In this document: piece after piece, positions 16,796-24,745 of the stretch
Layout of the letters: each line of letters opens with the position of its first letter
How positions within the stretch are numbered: position 1 is the stretch's first letter
Assembly (NCBI GenBank): GCA_023433945.1
Contig: JAEYTP010000027.1
Coordinates: forward strand, 1 to 51,043
Origin: Bacillota bacterium
Lineage (GTDB): Bacteria > Bacillota > Clostridia > Acetivibrionales > DSM-1351
Reading direction: 5' to 3'
DNA length: 51,043 nt
The notes under the pieces: generated by a model
What the model was told of the DNA's origin: nothing
Database searches by the model: none
What the model saw: the letters and a program-made list of their open reading frames with translations, nothing else
Position numbers and translations under genes: made by a program

Positions 16796-17691
16796 TTGAG
16801 GTTGTAAATCTGACAAAGACTTACGGTAAGTATAAAGCACTCGATGGCTTGAATTTACACGTAAAGCAAGGATCAGTTTTTGGATTATTAGGGCCAAACG
16901 GCTCAGGCAAGACAACTCTCATAAAGCATCTTGTGGGAGTATTTGAAAACGAAACAGGCACAGTAAAGATTGATGGCAAGGATGTATTTGATAATGCTGA
17001 AGTAAAGGGCGAGACAATATACATCCCAGATGATGTATTCTTCTTCTCACAATATAGTATTCTAGAGATGGCCAACTTTTACGCGAGCCTTTATCCCAAC
17101 TGGAGCTGGGAAAGGTTTGAGATATTGAAGCAGGCTTTTCCTATTGATGTTAAAAGAAGGGTTACAAAGCTTTCAAAGGGTATGCAAAAACAGGTTGCCT
17201 TCTGGCTTAGCATTTGCGCAAGGCCAAAGGTCATGATACTTGATGAGCCGGTGGACGGGTTAGATCCAGTTATGAGAAAAAAGGTATGGAATTTGGTTCT
17301 ACAAGATGTTGTGGAATATGGTACTACTGTATTGGTATCTTCTCACAATCTAAGAGAGCTTGAAGATATATGCGACCATGTAGGAATAATGTTTAATGGA
17401 AAGATGATGATAGAGCGTGAGTTAGATAATATGAAGTCGGATATACACAAGCTTCAGCTGGCATATGCGGGGGATATACCGGAGAAAATCTTGGATTCGG
17501 AAAGTATACTGCATCAAACACAAAGTGGAAGTGTTATTCAATATATTGTCAGGGGTGATAGGAACACCATAATTAATAAGGTCAGAGGTACTAACCCTGT
17601 AATACTAGACATACTGCCTCTTACTTTGGAAGAAATATTTATTTATGAACTGGGGGATAAAGGCTATGAAATCAATAACATCATTATTTAA
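16792..17691 (+). CDS. ABC transporter ATP-binding protein
   Basis: A 299-residue ABC ATPase. The start ATG 16792 overlaps the regulator stop (ATGA) and follows AAGGAGGGT; it gives the usual MIEVVNLTKTYGKYKALDG beginning. Walker A is GLLGPNGSGKTTLI (near 33-46), the signature is KLSKGMQKQ, Walker B is VMILDEPVDGLDPV, and the H-loop is VSSHNLRELEDIC. The C-terminal ~80 residues form the extra domain seen in ABC-2 exporters. It shares its order with the 12678 operon but its Walker and signature motifs differ enough that recent duplication is unlikely. The permease that follows overlaps it by 26 bases. Confidence 0.9.
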   Translation: MIEVVNLTKTYGKYKALDGLNLHVKQGSVFGLLGPNGSGKTTLIKHLVGVFENETGTVKIDGKDVFDNAEVKGETIYIPDDVFFFSQYSILEMANFYASLYPNWSWERFEILKQAFPIDVKRRVTKLSKGMQKQVAFWLSICARPKVMILDEPVDGLDPVMRKKVWNLVLQDVVEYGTTVLVSSHNLRELEDICDHVGIMFNGKMMIERELDNMKSDIHKLQLAYAGDIPEKILDSESILHQTQSGSVIQYIVRGDRNTIINKVRGTNPVILDILPLTLEEIFIYELGDKGYEINNIII

Positions 17692-19645
17692 AAAGGGCAT
17701 AATCATTAGCGACCTAAAACGCTTTTGGTGGGTAAGTGCACTATATGCTTTGGCACTCTTTCTAGCCACACCTATGATACATTTTATGAGGCTGTTCACT
17801 ACATCTGTTACTGACATGGAGTTTATAAAGTTAAACATACAGGATGAACTGAGATATTTGGAGGGCAGTAGTGCTATATTTTTGATATTAGCACCTGTAA
17901 TAATAGGAACATTGTTGTTTATGTATATGCAAAAATCAAAGGCGGCTTCAATGTTTCACAGTTTACCTTTATCTAGGGCGGTCCTCTATTTTAATAGTTG
18001 CATTTCTGCAGCAATATTACTAGTTATACCTATTTTGTTTAATGCAGGGGTAATGTTTTTGCTCAATGGCTTCACAGACTTATCAGATATTTATTCTGCT
18101 TCAATGATATTCAGATGGGTTGGACTGCAACTGCTTTTTGGTTTGCTATTCCTCTCAATGACAATATTTACAGGGATTTTCACAGGAAACTCTGTTGCTC
18201 AGGTAGCATTTGTATATATACTCAACTTTCTGCCGTATTATCTTGTAGAATTTGTAGGGGGTAACCTTCAAAGCCTACTATATGGTTTTAGATCATACTC
18301 TAATGATTCTTTTATGGATAAACTGCCAATGAGTATGCTGTTTTTAACTAAGAGAAACTTATCAGCTAGTGTAATAGTATTATTTATCATTTTAACAATT
18401 GCTCTATTTGCGGGCGGATTGTGGGCTTTCAAGAAAAGAAAACCTGAAATGGCTGGAGAAGTTATTGCTTTTCGGTGGGTGAGACCAATATTTATATTTG
18501 GTGTAACAACCTGCGTTGCGCTACTAGGTGGTGCATATTTTGCAAGTGTGTTTAATACAATGCCTATGGAATTCACTATCTTTGGATTATTCTTGGGATC
18601 ATTATTGGCATATATAATTGTACAGATGATTACAAATAAGACATTTAAGGTACTGAACACCTACAAAGGTTACTTAGGATTTGCGTTGGTAATGGTTATT
18701 TTACTATTGGGTGTCAAGGTTGATATATTTGGATATCAAAATAAAGTACCAGCTCCGGAAAGCGTTGTAGAAGTATACTTTGGGAATAACATCTATTACT
18801 GGGAGAATAGGAACAATCCAGAATACAAAAGTAATGATGAAAATCAGAACATATTTACAACTCAAGAGAATATAAAGGGTATTACGACTTTTCATAAGGC
18901 AATTGTACAACAGCGACCAAAGGACAACAAATATAACGGAAATTATCTGATTTATAAGCTAAAAAACGGGTCTGAAATCAGAAGGTATTATGATTATGAT
19001 AAGGCCGAGTTTGAAGAACTGTTATCACCAGTATATAAAAGTGAGGAATATCTACAAAACAGGTACCCTATTTTGAAACAGACCGCAGAGGACATAAAGT
19101 ATATTGAGATAAGAAATGAGAGGGTTGACGGAAAGAGTACAATTGTGTCAGACAAGGATATGCTCGCTCAACTTCAGTCATCAATATCAAAAGACGTTCT
19201 AAACCTAAAATATAGTGATATTATCAGTAATCCTTATGACAGAACAATTACTATTGCTATTAAGGATAAAGACAACAAAGTAATTGAGTATAAGTACGGG
19301 AGTTCTTATCATAATACTAAAGAATTCCTTCAAAAGAATGGTCTTCTTGAAAAAATAATGTTAACTACCGATGAAATAGCTTCTACTCAATTAATTAACT
19401 ATAATTATGAACAGAGTGCAGAGGCTAAAGAAACTATTTATGAGCCTAGGACAGTTGAGGTTTCTGATAAGCAGATTGTAGAGGAACTAATTGAGCTGAG
19501 TATGGAAAATAACTATGATAAGCTCAATTCGAACAATATAGGTGTTCAATTTGCGACCCAAAACGGTAGACAATATGAATTTGCGATTTATTATGAAAAT
19601 GTTTCTGCTAATCTTCAAAAACTTATTGATAGTATAAGCAATTAG
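17666..19645 (+). CDS. ABC-2 type permease with large C-terminal soluble region
   Basis: A 659-residue protein. The start is ATG 17666, preceded by GGGGGATAA and overlapping the ATPase by 26 bases; an earlier ATG at 17645 lies before that ribosome site. The first ~350 residues hold eight or more membrane helices (for example IFLILAPVIIGTLLFMYM and FIFGVTTCVALLGGAYF), with a short motif AASMFHSLPLSRAVLYFNS seen in clostridial ABC-2 permeases. The last ~290 residues are hydrophilic, with no recognisable catalytic motif, and probably lie outside the cell after the last helix. Such tails are known in lantibiotic and bacitracin-type exporters, but the similarity here is architectural only. Confidence 0.8.
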   Translation: MKSITSLFKKGIIISDLKRFWWVSALYALALFLATPMIHFMRLFTTSVTDMEFIKLNIQDELRYLEGSSAIFLILAPVIIGTLLFMYMQKSKAASMFHSLPLSRAVLYFNSCISAAILLVIPILFNAGVMFLLNGFTDLSDIYSASMIFRWVGLQLLFGLLFLSMTIFTGIFTGNSVAQVAFVYILNFLPYYLVEFVGGNLQSLLYGFRSYSNDSFMDKLPMSMLFLTKRNLSASVIVLFIILTIALFAGGLWAFKKRKPEMAGEVIAFRWVRPIFIFGVTTCVALLGGAYFASVFNTMPMEFTIFGLFLGSLLAYIIVQMITNKTFKVLNTYKGYLGFALVMVILLLGVKVDIFGYQNKVPAPESVVEVYFGNNIYYWENRNNPEYKSNDENQNIFTTQENIKGITTFHKAIVQQRPKDNKYNGNYLIYKLKNGSEIRRYYDYDKAEFEELLSPVYKSEEYLQNRYPILKQTAEDIKYIEIRNERVDGKSTIVSDKDMLAQLQSSISKDVLNLKYSDIISNPYDRTITIAIKDKDNKVIEYKYGSSYHNTKEFLQKNGLLEKIMLTTDEIASTQLINYNYEQSAEAKETIYEPRTVEVSDKQIVEELIELSMENNYDKLNSNNIGVQFATQNGRQYEFAIYYENVSANLQKLIDSISN

Positions 19646-19692
19646 TTGGTATGATGGATTAGTTAGTAGCATCGTTTGATATTAAATGTGTT

Positions 19693-19727
19693 AATGCCAC
19701 TAAATAAGTTTAGTGGCATTTGTTTTA
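19693..19727 (+). terminator. Terminator of the second GntR/ABC operon
   Basis: AATGCCACTAAA (19693-19704), loop TAAG, TTTAGTGGCATT (19709-19720), a perfect 12-bp stem followed by TTGTTTT. Confidence 0.88.
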
Positions 19728-19781
19728 GCAGTTTATTTTCTAATTAATTCAAGTATCATATAGTTGGGAGCTGATTAATGC

Positions 19782-20927
19782 ATGGCGAAGTCCAGTAAAG
19801 AACCTAGTAAAGAACAACATGATATAGAGCCTAGTGAAGAACATGGTAAAGAACATGGTATAGAGCCTAGTGAAGAACATGGTAAAGAACATAGTAATGA
19901 ACCTAGTATAGAGCCTGCTAAACGACCAGTTATAGCAATTCCTATTGGCGACGTAGAGGGAATAGGACCTGAGATAGTAGTAAAGGCACTTTCAAGAGCT
20001 GAAATATATGATGTATGCCGACCAGTAGCAGTAGGAAGTACTAAGGTGCTAAAGGCTGCAGCAGCTATATGTGGATTAGATATCTTATTTAATTCTATAG
20101 CCAAGGTTAGCGATGGTTTGTATAAAGTTGGGACAGTAGATGTAATAGATATTGATAACATTGATATGGCGAGACTGATTTATGGTAAAGTACAAGCACA
20201 GGCAGGGCGTGCCGCATTTGAGTATATTGAAAAGTGCGTTGAAATGGCAAGTATTAAAGAGGTGTGTGCAGTAGCTACCACTCCGATAAATAAGCCTTCA
20301 CTCAGAGCGGCAGGCATAGATTTTATAGGACATACTGAGATGTTGGCAGGTTTGACGAATACGGTCGACCCGTTAACAATGTTTGAGGTAAGGGGAATGA
20401 GAGTGTTCTTCCTTACACGTCATGTTTCTCTTAGAAGGGCTTGCGATTTGATTACAAAGGACAGAATACTGGATTACATTGACCGCTGTACCAAAGCCTT
20501 GAATAGTCTTGGGGTACAAAATGGAACAATGGCCATAGCGGGGCTTAATCCGCACAGCTCAGATAATGGACTGTTTGGAGATGAGGAACAGCTACACATT
20601 ACCCCTGCTGTTGAGCAGGCAAAATTGCTTGGCTATAGTGTGGAAGGTCCTATAGGTCCTGATTCAGTATTTCATCAGGCTTTGATGGGAAAGTATAATT
20701 CAGTTCTTTCTCTTTATCATGACCAGGGACATATTGCGACTAAAACTCTGGATTTTGAAAGAACAATTGCATTAACTCTTGGGTTGCCATTTTTAAGAAC
20801 CTCTGTAGACCATGGAACTGCATTTGATATTGCAGGGACAGGACAAGCGAGTGACATTAGCATGACAGAAGCGATATTGCTTGCAGCAAAATATGGTCAG
20901 AGTTATCAGAATAGCATTGTTAGGTAG
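19782..20927 (+). CDS. PdxA-family dehydrogenase with repetitive charged N-terminal tail
   Basis: A 381-residue protein. Residues from ~47 onward match the PdxA family (4-hydroxythreonine-4-phosphate dehydrogenase, and the related enzymes acting on phosphorylated four-carbon sugar acids): RPVIAIPIGDVEGIGPEIV, VATTPINKPSLR, GHTEMLAGLT, LNPHSSDNGLFGDEE, YHDQGHIATK and RTSVDHGTAFDIAGTG. The His residues of GHTE, NPH and YHDQGH are the metal ligands. The first ~46 residues are an added tail with two copies of the 12-residue unit IEPSEEHGKEH(G/S) plus partial units. No ATG, GTG or TTG start close to residue 47 avoids it, so it must be at least partly translated. The start ATG 19782 follows GGGAG at 12-base spacing, weaker than its neighbours. 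Other B6-synthesis genes are absent, so substrate is uncertain. Confidence 0.82.
   Translation: MAKSSKEPSKEQHDIEPSEEHGKEHGIEPSEEHGKEHSNEPSIEPAKRPVIAIPIGDVEGIGPEIVVKALSRAEIYDVCRPVAVGSTKVLKAAAAICGLDILFNSIAKVSDGLYKVGTVDVIDIDNIDMARLIYGKVQAQAGRAAFEYIEKCVEMASIKEVCAVATTPINKPSLRAAGIDFIGHTEMLAGLTNTVDPLTMFEVRGMRVFFLTRHVSLRRACDLITKDRILDYIDRCTKALNSLGVQNGTMAIAGLNPHSSDNGLFGDEEQLHITPAVEQAKLLGYSVEGPIGPDSVFHQALMGKYNSVLSLYHDQGHIATKTLDFERTIALTLGLPFLRTSVDHGTAFDIAGTGQASDISMTEAILLAAKYGQSYQNSIVR
19788..19920 (+). repeat. In-frame 36-bp tandem repeat in the PdxA-family gene
   Basis: A 36-bp unit beginning ATAGAGCCTAGTGAAGAACA (first copy about 19829) occurs twice in a row with almost no changes, flanked by shorter units such as GAACCTAGTAAAGAA and AGTATAGAGCCT. 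The unit encodes Glu-, His- and Lys-rich protein. The rest of the gene has normal composition. Confidence 0.8.
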
Positions 20928-21005
20928 GAATAATACTTGCACTGCATTATTATTTTTTTGAGCAATTTGCTCATTATTTATAAGTGTATTATGTGATATT
21001 ATAAA

Positions 21006-21083
21006 GATTAGTGGATTAGTGCAATATAAAAGATTAGTGGATTAGTACAATAAAATGATTAAATGGATTAGTTCAATATGAAA
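21006..21083 (+). repeat. Three-copy degenerate tandem repeat upstream of glpK
   Basis: Units of 26, 25 and 27 bases begin GATTAGTGGATTAGTGCAAT (21006), GATTAGTGGATTAGTACAAT (21032) and GATTAAATGGATTAGTTCAA (21057). The second is close to the first; the third is more diverged. They fill the middle of the pdxA-glpK gap. No inverted symmetry or ORF was seen. Confidence 0.75.
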
Positions 21084-21134
21084 GCTGTTTTGGCATATTT
21101 TTAAATACTATTATCATATAAGGTAGGGATAAGT

Positions 21135-22631
21135 ATGAACAAAAGGTTTATTTTGTCGTTAGACCAGGGTACCACTAGTTCAAGAGCGGTAATTTTTGAT
21201 GCTTATACGGGTACTATAGTTGGTATGAGTAGCATACCGCTAGAACAACATTACCCTCGTCCGGGTTGGGTAGAACACAATGCCAGAACTATATATGACA
21301 ATCAGCTTTCAGCTGCAAGACAGGTACTTCATCAGACCGGTATAAGCGCTTATAAGATTGCTGCAATTGGCATTACCAATCAGCGCGAAACGGTAGTAGT
21401 ATGGGATAAAAAAACGGGAAAACCCATTTATAATGCTATTGTCTGGCAATGCAGAAGAACCTCTGCAATTTGCGATAATCTCAAAATTGAGGGACTAGCT
21501 CAAAGTATCAGAGAAAAAACAGGGCTAGTAATAGATGCATACTTTTCAGGCACAAAAATCAAATGGATTCTGGACAATGTTCCGGGAGCCAGACAACGGG
21601 CTGAGAAAGGAGAACTGCTTGCAGGGACCATAGATTGCTGGCTTGCTTGGAATCTCTCAGGTGGAGAATCCCACGTTACAGATTACTCTAATGCCAGCAG
21701 AACAATGCTCTTTAACATCAAGGAACTACGCTGGGATGATGAGTTACTGGCTGCAATGGATATCCCTAAAAATATGTTGCCACAAGTAGTCCCCTCCTCA
21801 GGCGTATGTGCTTATACTCAAGAGGATATTTTTGGTGTTAAGCTACCTATAGCAGGTATGGCAGGGGACCAGCATGCTGCTTTATTTGGTCAGGCTTGCT
21901 TTAAATCGGGGGATGCAAAAAACACCTATGGAACGGGCTGTTTTATCCTGATGAACACAGGCAAAACTCCCGTACAATCTAAGAATCAATTGTTGACCAC
22001 CATTGCGTGGGGTATTGGAAACGAAATCAACTATGCCTTAGAAGGTAGTGTCTTTAATGCGGGTTCCGCCATCCAGTGGCTCAGAGACGGACTTGATATT
22101 GTTGAAAGTGCTCCGCAGAGTGATTTAGAAGCAGAAAAGGTTACTGATACCGGAGGTGTATATGTGGTTCCGGCCTTTACGGGATTGGGGGCACCATATT
22201 GGGATATGTACGCAAGAGGTATAATTATCGGTATCACCAGAGGCACCACGCGGCAACATATAATCAGGGCTACTCTTGAAGCGATTGCATATCAGAGCCG
22301 TGATGTGTTAGAGGCCATGAAAAGGGACTCCCATATGAAGCTGAATGAATTAAAGGTTGATGGCGGAGCTAGTGTAAGTAACTTTCTTATGCAGTTTCAG
22401 GCGGATATTCTAAATATTTCTGTTGAGAGACCAGTAATAAATGAAACTACAGCATTAGGTGCTGCATATTTGGCTGGATTAGGTGTTGGAATTTGGAGCT
22501 CGAAGAATGAGATAGCTAACAGTTGGAGGCTGGGCAAAAAGTATTACCCCAACTTAAACACACAGCATTTTGATACCTTGTATAATAGATGGAAAAAAGC
22601 TGTTGAGCGCTCTCTTAAGTGGGAGGTATAG
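21135..22631 (+). CDS. glpK: Glycerol kinase
   Basis: A 498-residue FGGY-family kinase that phosphorylates glycerol to sn-glycerol 3-phosphate. The N-terminal LSLDQGTTSSRAVIFD is the phosphate-binding loop, GWVEHNA and ITNQRET(VVVWD) are glycerol-binding segments, and the C-terminal LKVDGGASVSNFLMQFQADI is the family signature with the ATP site. MAGDQHAALFGQ and GTGCFILMNTG also match. The length is that of known GlpK enzymes. The start ATG 21135 follows GGTAGGGAT. The glycerol facilitator and glycerol-3-phosphate dehydrogenase are not neighbours. The gene could supply glycerol 3-phosphate for phospholipids; psd lies about 13 kb away but not in an operon. Confidence 0.95.
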   Translation: MNKRFILSLDQGTTSSRAVIFDAYTGTIVGMSSIPLEQHYPRPGWVEHNARTIYDNQLSAARQVLHQTGISAYKIAAIGITNQRETVVVWDKKTGKPIYNAIVWQCRRTSAICDNLKIEGLAQSIREKTGLVIDAYFSGTKIKWILDNVPGARQRAEKGELLAGTIDCWLAWNLSGGESHVTDYSNASRTMLFNIKELRWDDELLAAMDIPKNMLPQVVPSSGVCAYTQEDIFGVKLPIAGMAGDQHAALFGQACFKSGDAKNTYGTGCFILMNTGKTPVQSKNQLLTTIAWGIGNEINYALEGSVFNAGSAIQWLRDGLDIVESAPQSDLEAEKVTDTGGVYVVPAFTGLGAPYWDMYARGIIIGITRGTTRQHIIRATLEAIAYQSRDVLEAMKRDSHMKLNELKVDGGASVSNFLMQFQADILNISVERPVINETTALGAAYLAGLGVGIWSSKNEIANSWRLGKKYYPNLNTQHFDTLYNRWKKAVERSLKWEV

Positions 22632-22685
22632 CTTTAATTATTGTATTTGAGGTATTTTTATATTAATATTTATAACAAGTATATA

Positions 22686-22770
22686 ACGTATAAATTACAT
22701 TGGAGAATATAAATAATTTAAATAATGGGTACAGGACGTATAATTTAAATGGGAATATGAATAAATTGGA
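22686..22770 (+). repeat. Two-copy degenerate 50-bp direct repeat, proA leader
   Basis: ACGTATAAATTACATTGGAG (22686) and ACGTATAATTTAAATGGGAA (22736) start 50 bases apart; roughly 35 bases of each copy can be aligned with scattered changes. The second copy continues into the proA ribosome site. Confidence 0.55.
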
Positions 22771-22779
22771 GGTTTAACA

Positions 22780-24078
22780 ATGGATATAGTAAAGTTATGT
22801 ATAGATGCAAGCAATGCTTCAATACAAATGGCAGCTGCCACTACAGAACAAAAAAACAATGCGCTGCTTGCTATTGCTGATAGTCTTTTGCAACATAGGC
22901 AAGCAATAATAAAGGCAAACTTGGAGGACTTAGAAAGAAGTGAGCAGGAAAGTCTTGCAGCGCCACTTCTAAAAAGGCTAAAATTTGATGAAAAGAAGCT
23001 TAATGATGTTGTTGAGGGAATAAAGAGCTTGATTTTGCTGGAGGACCCTATAGGAAAAACGCTCCTTTCAACTGAAATGGACAATGGCCTGGAGCTATTT
23101 AAGGTTACTTGTCCAATTGGAGTCATTGGAATAATATTTGAATCGAGGCCCGATGCGTTGGTTCAGATTTCAACACTATGCCTCAAGAGTGGCAATAGTG
23201 TATTGCTAAAGGGTGGAAGAGAGGCCATTAATACAAACAGAATTCTAGCAGAAATTATAGCCGAGGCTTCACAAAAGGCTGGCTTGCCAAAGGGTTGGAT
23301 ATCTCTTCTGGAAAGCAGGGATGACGTCAATGAAATGCTAAAAATGGATGAGTACATAGATTTATTGATACCACGCGGTTCAAACGAATTTGTCAGGTAT
23401 ATAATGAATAACTCAACAATACCAGTAATGGGGCATGCAGATGGAATATGTCATGTATATATAGACAAATCAGCTGTTATGGATATGGCGCTAAAGATAG
23501 CAGTTGACTCAAAGACTCAATCAGTTGCTGTATGCAATGCAACCGAGACATTACTTGTACACAAGGATATAGCCAAGGATTTTCTACCGGTAATAAAAAG
23601 TTTATATGAAAGCAAGAATGTAAAGATGCTTGGTTGTGAAAAGACATTAGATATTATTGCTGTTGAGCCAGCTACACAAGAGGATTGGAAAACGGAATAC
23701 CTAGATTATATTATATCTATCAAGGTTGTAGATGATTGTGATGAGGCTATTTCACATATTAATACTTACGGTTCGGGGCATACCGACACCATAGTTACGT
23801 CTGACAAAAGTACTGCGGTTAGGTTTATGAACTTAGTAGACTCAGGTAATGTATTTTGGAATGCATCCACTCGTTTCAGCGATGGATTTAAGTATGGCTT
23901 TGGAGCTGAAGTTGGCATCAGCACCAGCAAGCTTCATGCGCGTGGACCTGTTGGTTTAGAAGGGCTTGTTAGCTACAAATATATGATTGCGGGAGAGGGT
24001 CATGTTGTTGAGGATTATGCAACAAATAAGAAAAGCTTCTCTCACAAGGCAATAAACAAAAGAGTACAGGATATATAA
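22780..24078 (+). CDS. proA: Glutamate-5-semialdehyde dehydrogenase (gamma-glutamyl phosphate reductase)
   Basis: A 432-residue enzyme that reduces gamma-glutamyl phosphate with NADPH to glutamate semialdehyde in proline synthesis. The ALDH-superfamily nucleophile is Cys252 in SVAVCNATETLL. Family motifs PIGVIGIIFESRPDALVQI, LIPRGSNEFVRYIM, HADGICHVYID and FWNASTRFSDGFKYGFGAEV are intact, as is the terminal GLEGLVSYKYMI. The start ATG 22780 follows TTGGAGG. proB, which makes the substrate and is usually adjacent, is not in the window, so the two are unlinked here or proB lies elsewhere. A degenerate direct repeat forms its leader. Confidence 0.95.
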   Translation: MDIVKLCIDASNASIQMAAATTEQKNNALLAIADSLLQHRQAIIKANLEDLERSEQESLAAPLLKRLKFDEKKLNDVVEGIKSLILLEDPIGKTLLSTEMDNGLELFKVTCPIGVIGIIFESRPDALVQISTLCLKSGNSVLLKGGREAINTNRILAEIIAEASQKAGLPKGWISLLESRDDVNEMLKMDEYIDLLIPRGSNEFVRYIMNNSTIPVMGHADGICHVYIDKSAVMDMALKIAVDSKTQSVAVCNATETLLVHKDIAKDFLPVIKSLYESKNVKMLGCEKTLDIIAVEPATQEDWKTEYLDYIISIKVVDDCDEAISHINTYGSGHTDTIVTSDKSTAVRFMNLVDSGNVFWNASTRFSDGFKYGFGAEVGISTSKLHARGPVGLEGLVSYKYMIAGEGHVVEDYATNKKSFSHKAINKRVQDI

Positions 24079-24212
24079 CAATTTTATAGAAAAAGGCTTT
24101 CAACTTAAGAAGGCTTTAACTAAGACTAAAATTTACAATGTATAATAAGTTTACAACAATATAAAAGTTTTTGTACAAAAAATAAAGTAGAGGGTGAAAG
24201 GAGAAAGGCTTT

Positions 24213-24596
24213 ATGAAATTTGAAATAGTATCAACAGCAAAGGCGCCTGCAGCAATTGGTCCTTATTCTCAGGCGGTAAAATTCGGAAATATGATTTATA
24301 CATCGGGGGCAATTCCTACTGATCCGGCTACAGGGGACGTAGTACCAGGTGGTGCAGCTGAGCAGGCTGAACAGGCACTCAAAAACTTATCCGAGGTGCT
24401 TTCAGCATCAGGAGCTAAGCTTTCTGATGTTATAAAGACTACCGTTTTTATTAAGGATATGAATCATTTTGCTGCTATTAATGAGGTTTATAAGAAATAC
24501 TTTACTGAGAATTTTCCTGCAAGATCATGCGTAGAGGTAGCTCGTCTACCAAAGGATGTTCTAGTAGAAATTGAGTGTGTAGCGATAATAGAATAA
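24213..24596 (+). CDS. ridA: RidA-family enamine/imine deaminase
   Basis: A 127-residue protein of the YjgF/YER057c/UK114 family, which hydrolyses reactive enamine and imine intermediates released by PLP enzymes. Family hallmarks are AIGPYSQAV near residues 14-22, TSGAIPTDPATGDVV, and the C-terminal FPARSCVEVARLPKDVLVEI with Arg104, the substrate-carboxylate anchor. The protein acts as a trimer; this is family knowledge. The start ATG 24213 follows GAAAGGAGAAAGG. It lies 134 bases after proA, too far to be certain of co-transcription, and converges on the large cNMP-like gene. Confidence 0.93.
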   Translation: MKFEIVSTAKAPAAIGPYSQAVKFGNMIYTSGAIPTDPATGDVVPGGAAEQAEQALKNLSEVLSASGAKLSDVIKTTVFIKDMNHFAAINEVYKKYFTENFPARSCVEVARLPKDVLVEIECVAIIE

Positions 24597-24677
24597 TTTT
24601 AGAATCATTGTTTTTTTATCATAATTTTATTATAACGCTCAAAGAATTCCATCTATTTTGATATTTTTTAGCAATTT

Positions 24678-24732
24678 AGGGGTTTCACTTCTTATACATA
24701 TTATGTAAATATAATGTTAAGGTGAAGCCCCT
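24678..24732. terminator. Hairpin between convergent genes
   Basis: AGGGGTTTCAC (24678-24688) pairs with GTGAAGCCCCT (24722-24732), 11 bp with one G-T, around a 33-base AT-rich loop. It lies between ridA and the convergent minus-strand gene and could stop either transcript, but neither side has a clean T tract. Confidence 0.45.
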
Positions 24733-24745
24733 ATTGTATCAGTTT

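Noticed and set aside
19775..20161. A minus-strand frame with Ser/Leu/Cys-rich repeats opposite the PdxA-family gene
   Set aside because: Its repeats are merely the antisense of the 36-bp coding repeat, and the plus frame continues into a conserved enzyme.
20930..20962. Hairpin after the PdxA-family gene
   Set aside because: AATAATAC..GCATTATT pairs poorly, and TGAGC-AATTT-GCTCA has only five pairs with no T run; neither is a convincing terminator.
24079..24212. Terminator after proA
   Set aside because: The repeated AAGGCTTT elements are in the same orientation and give no stable stem followed by T.
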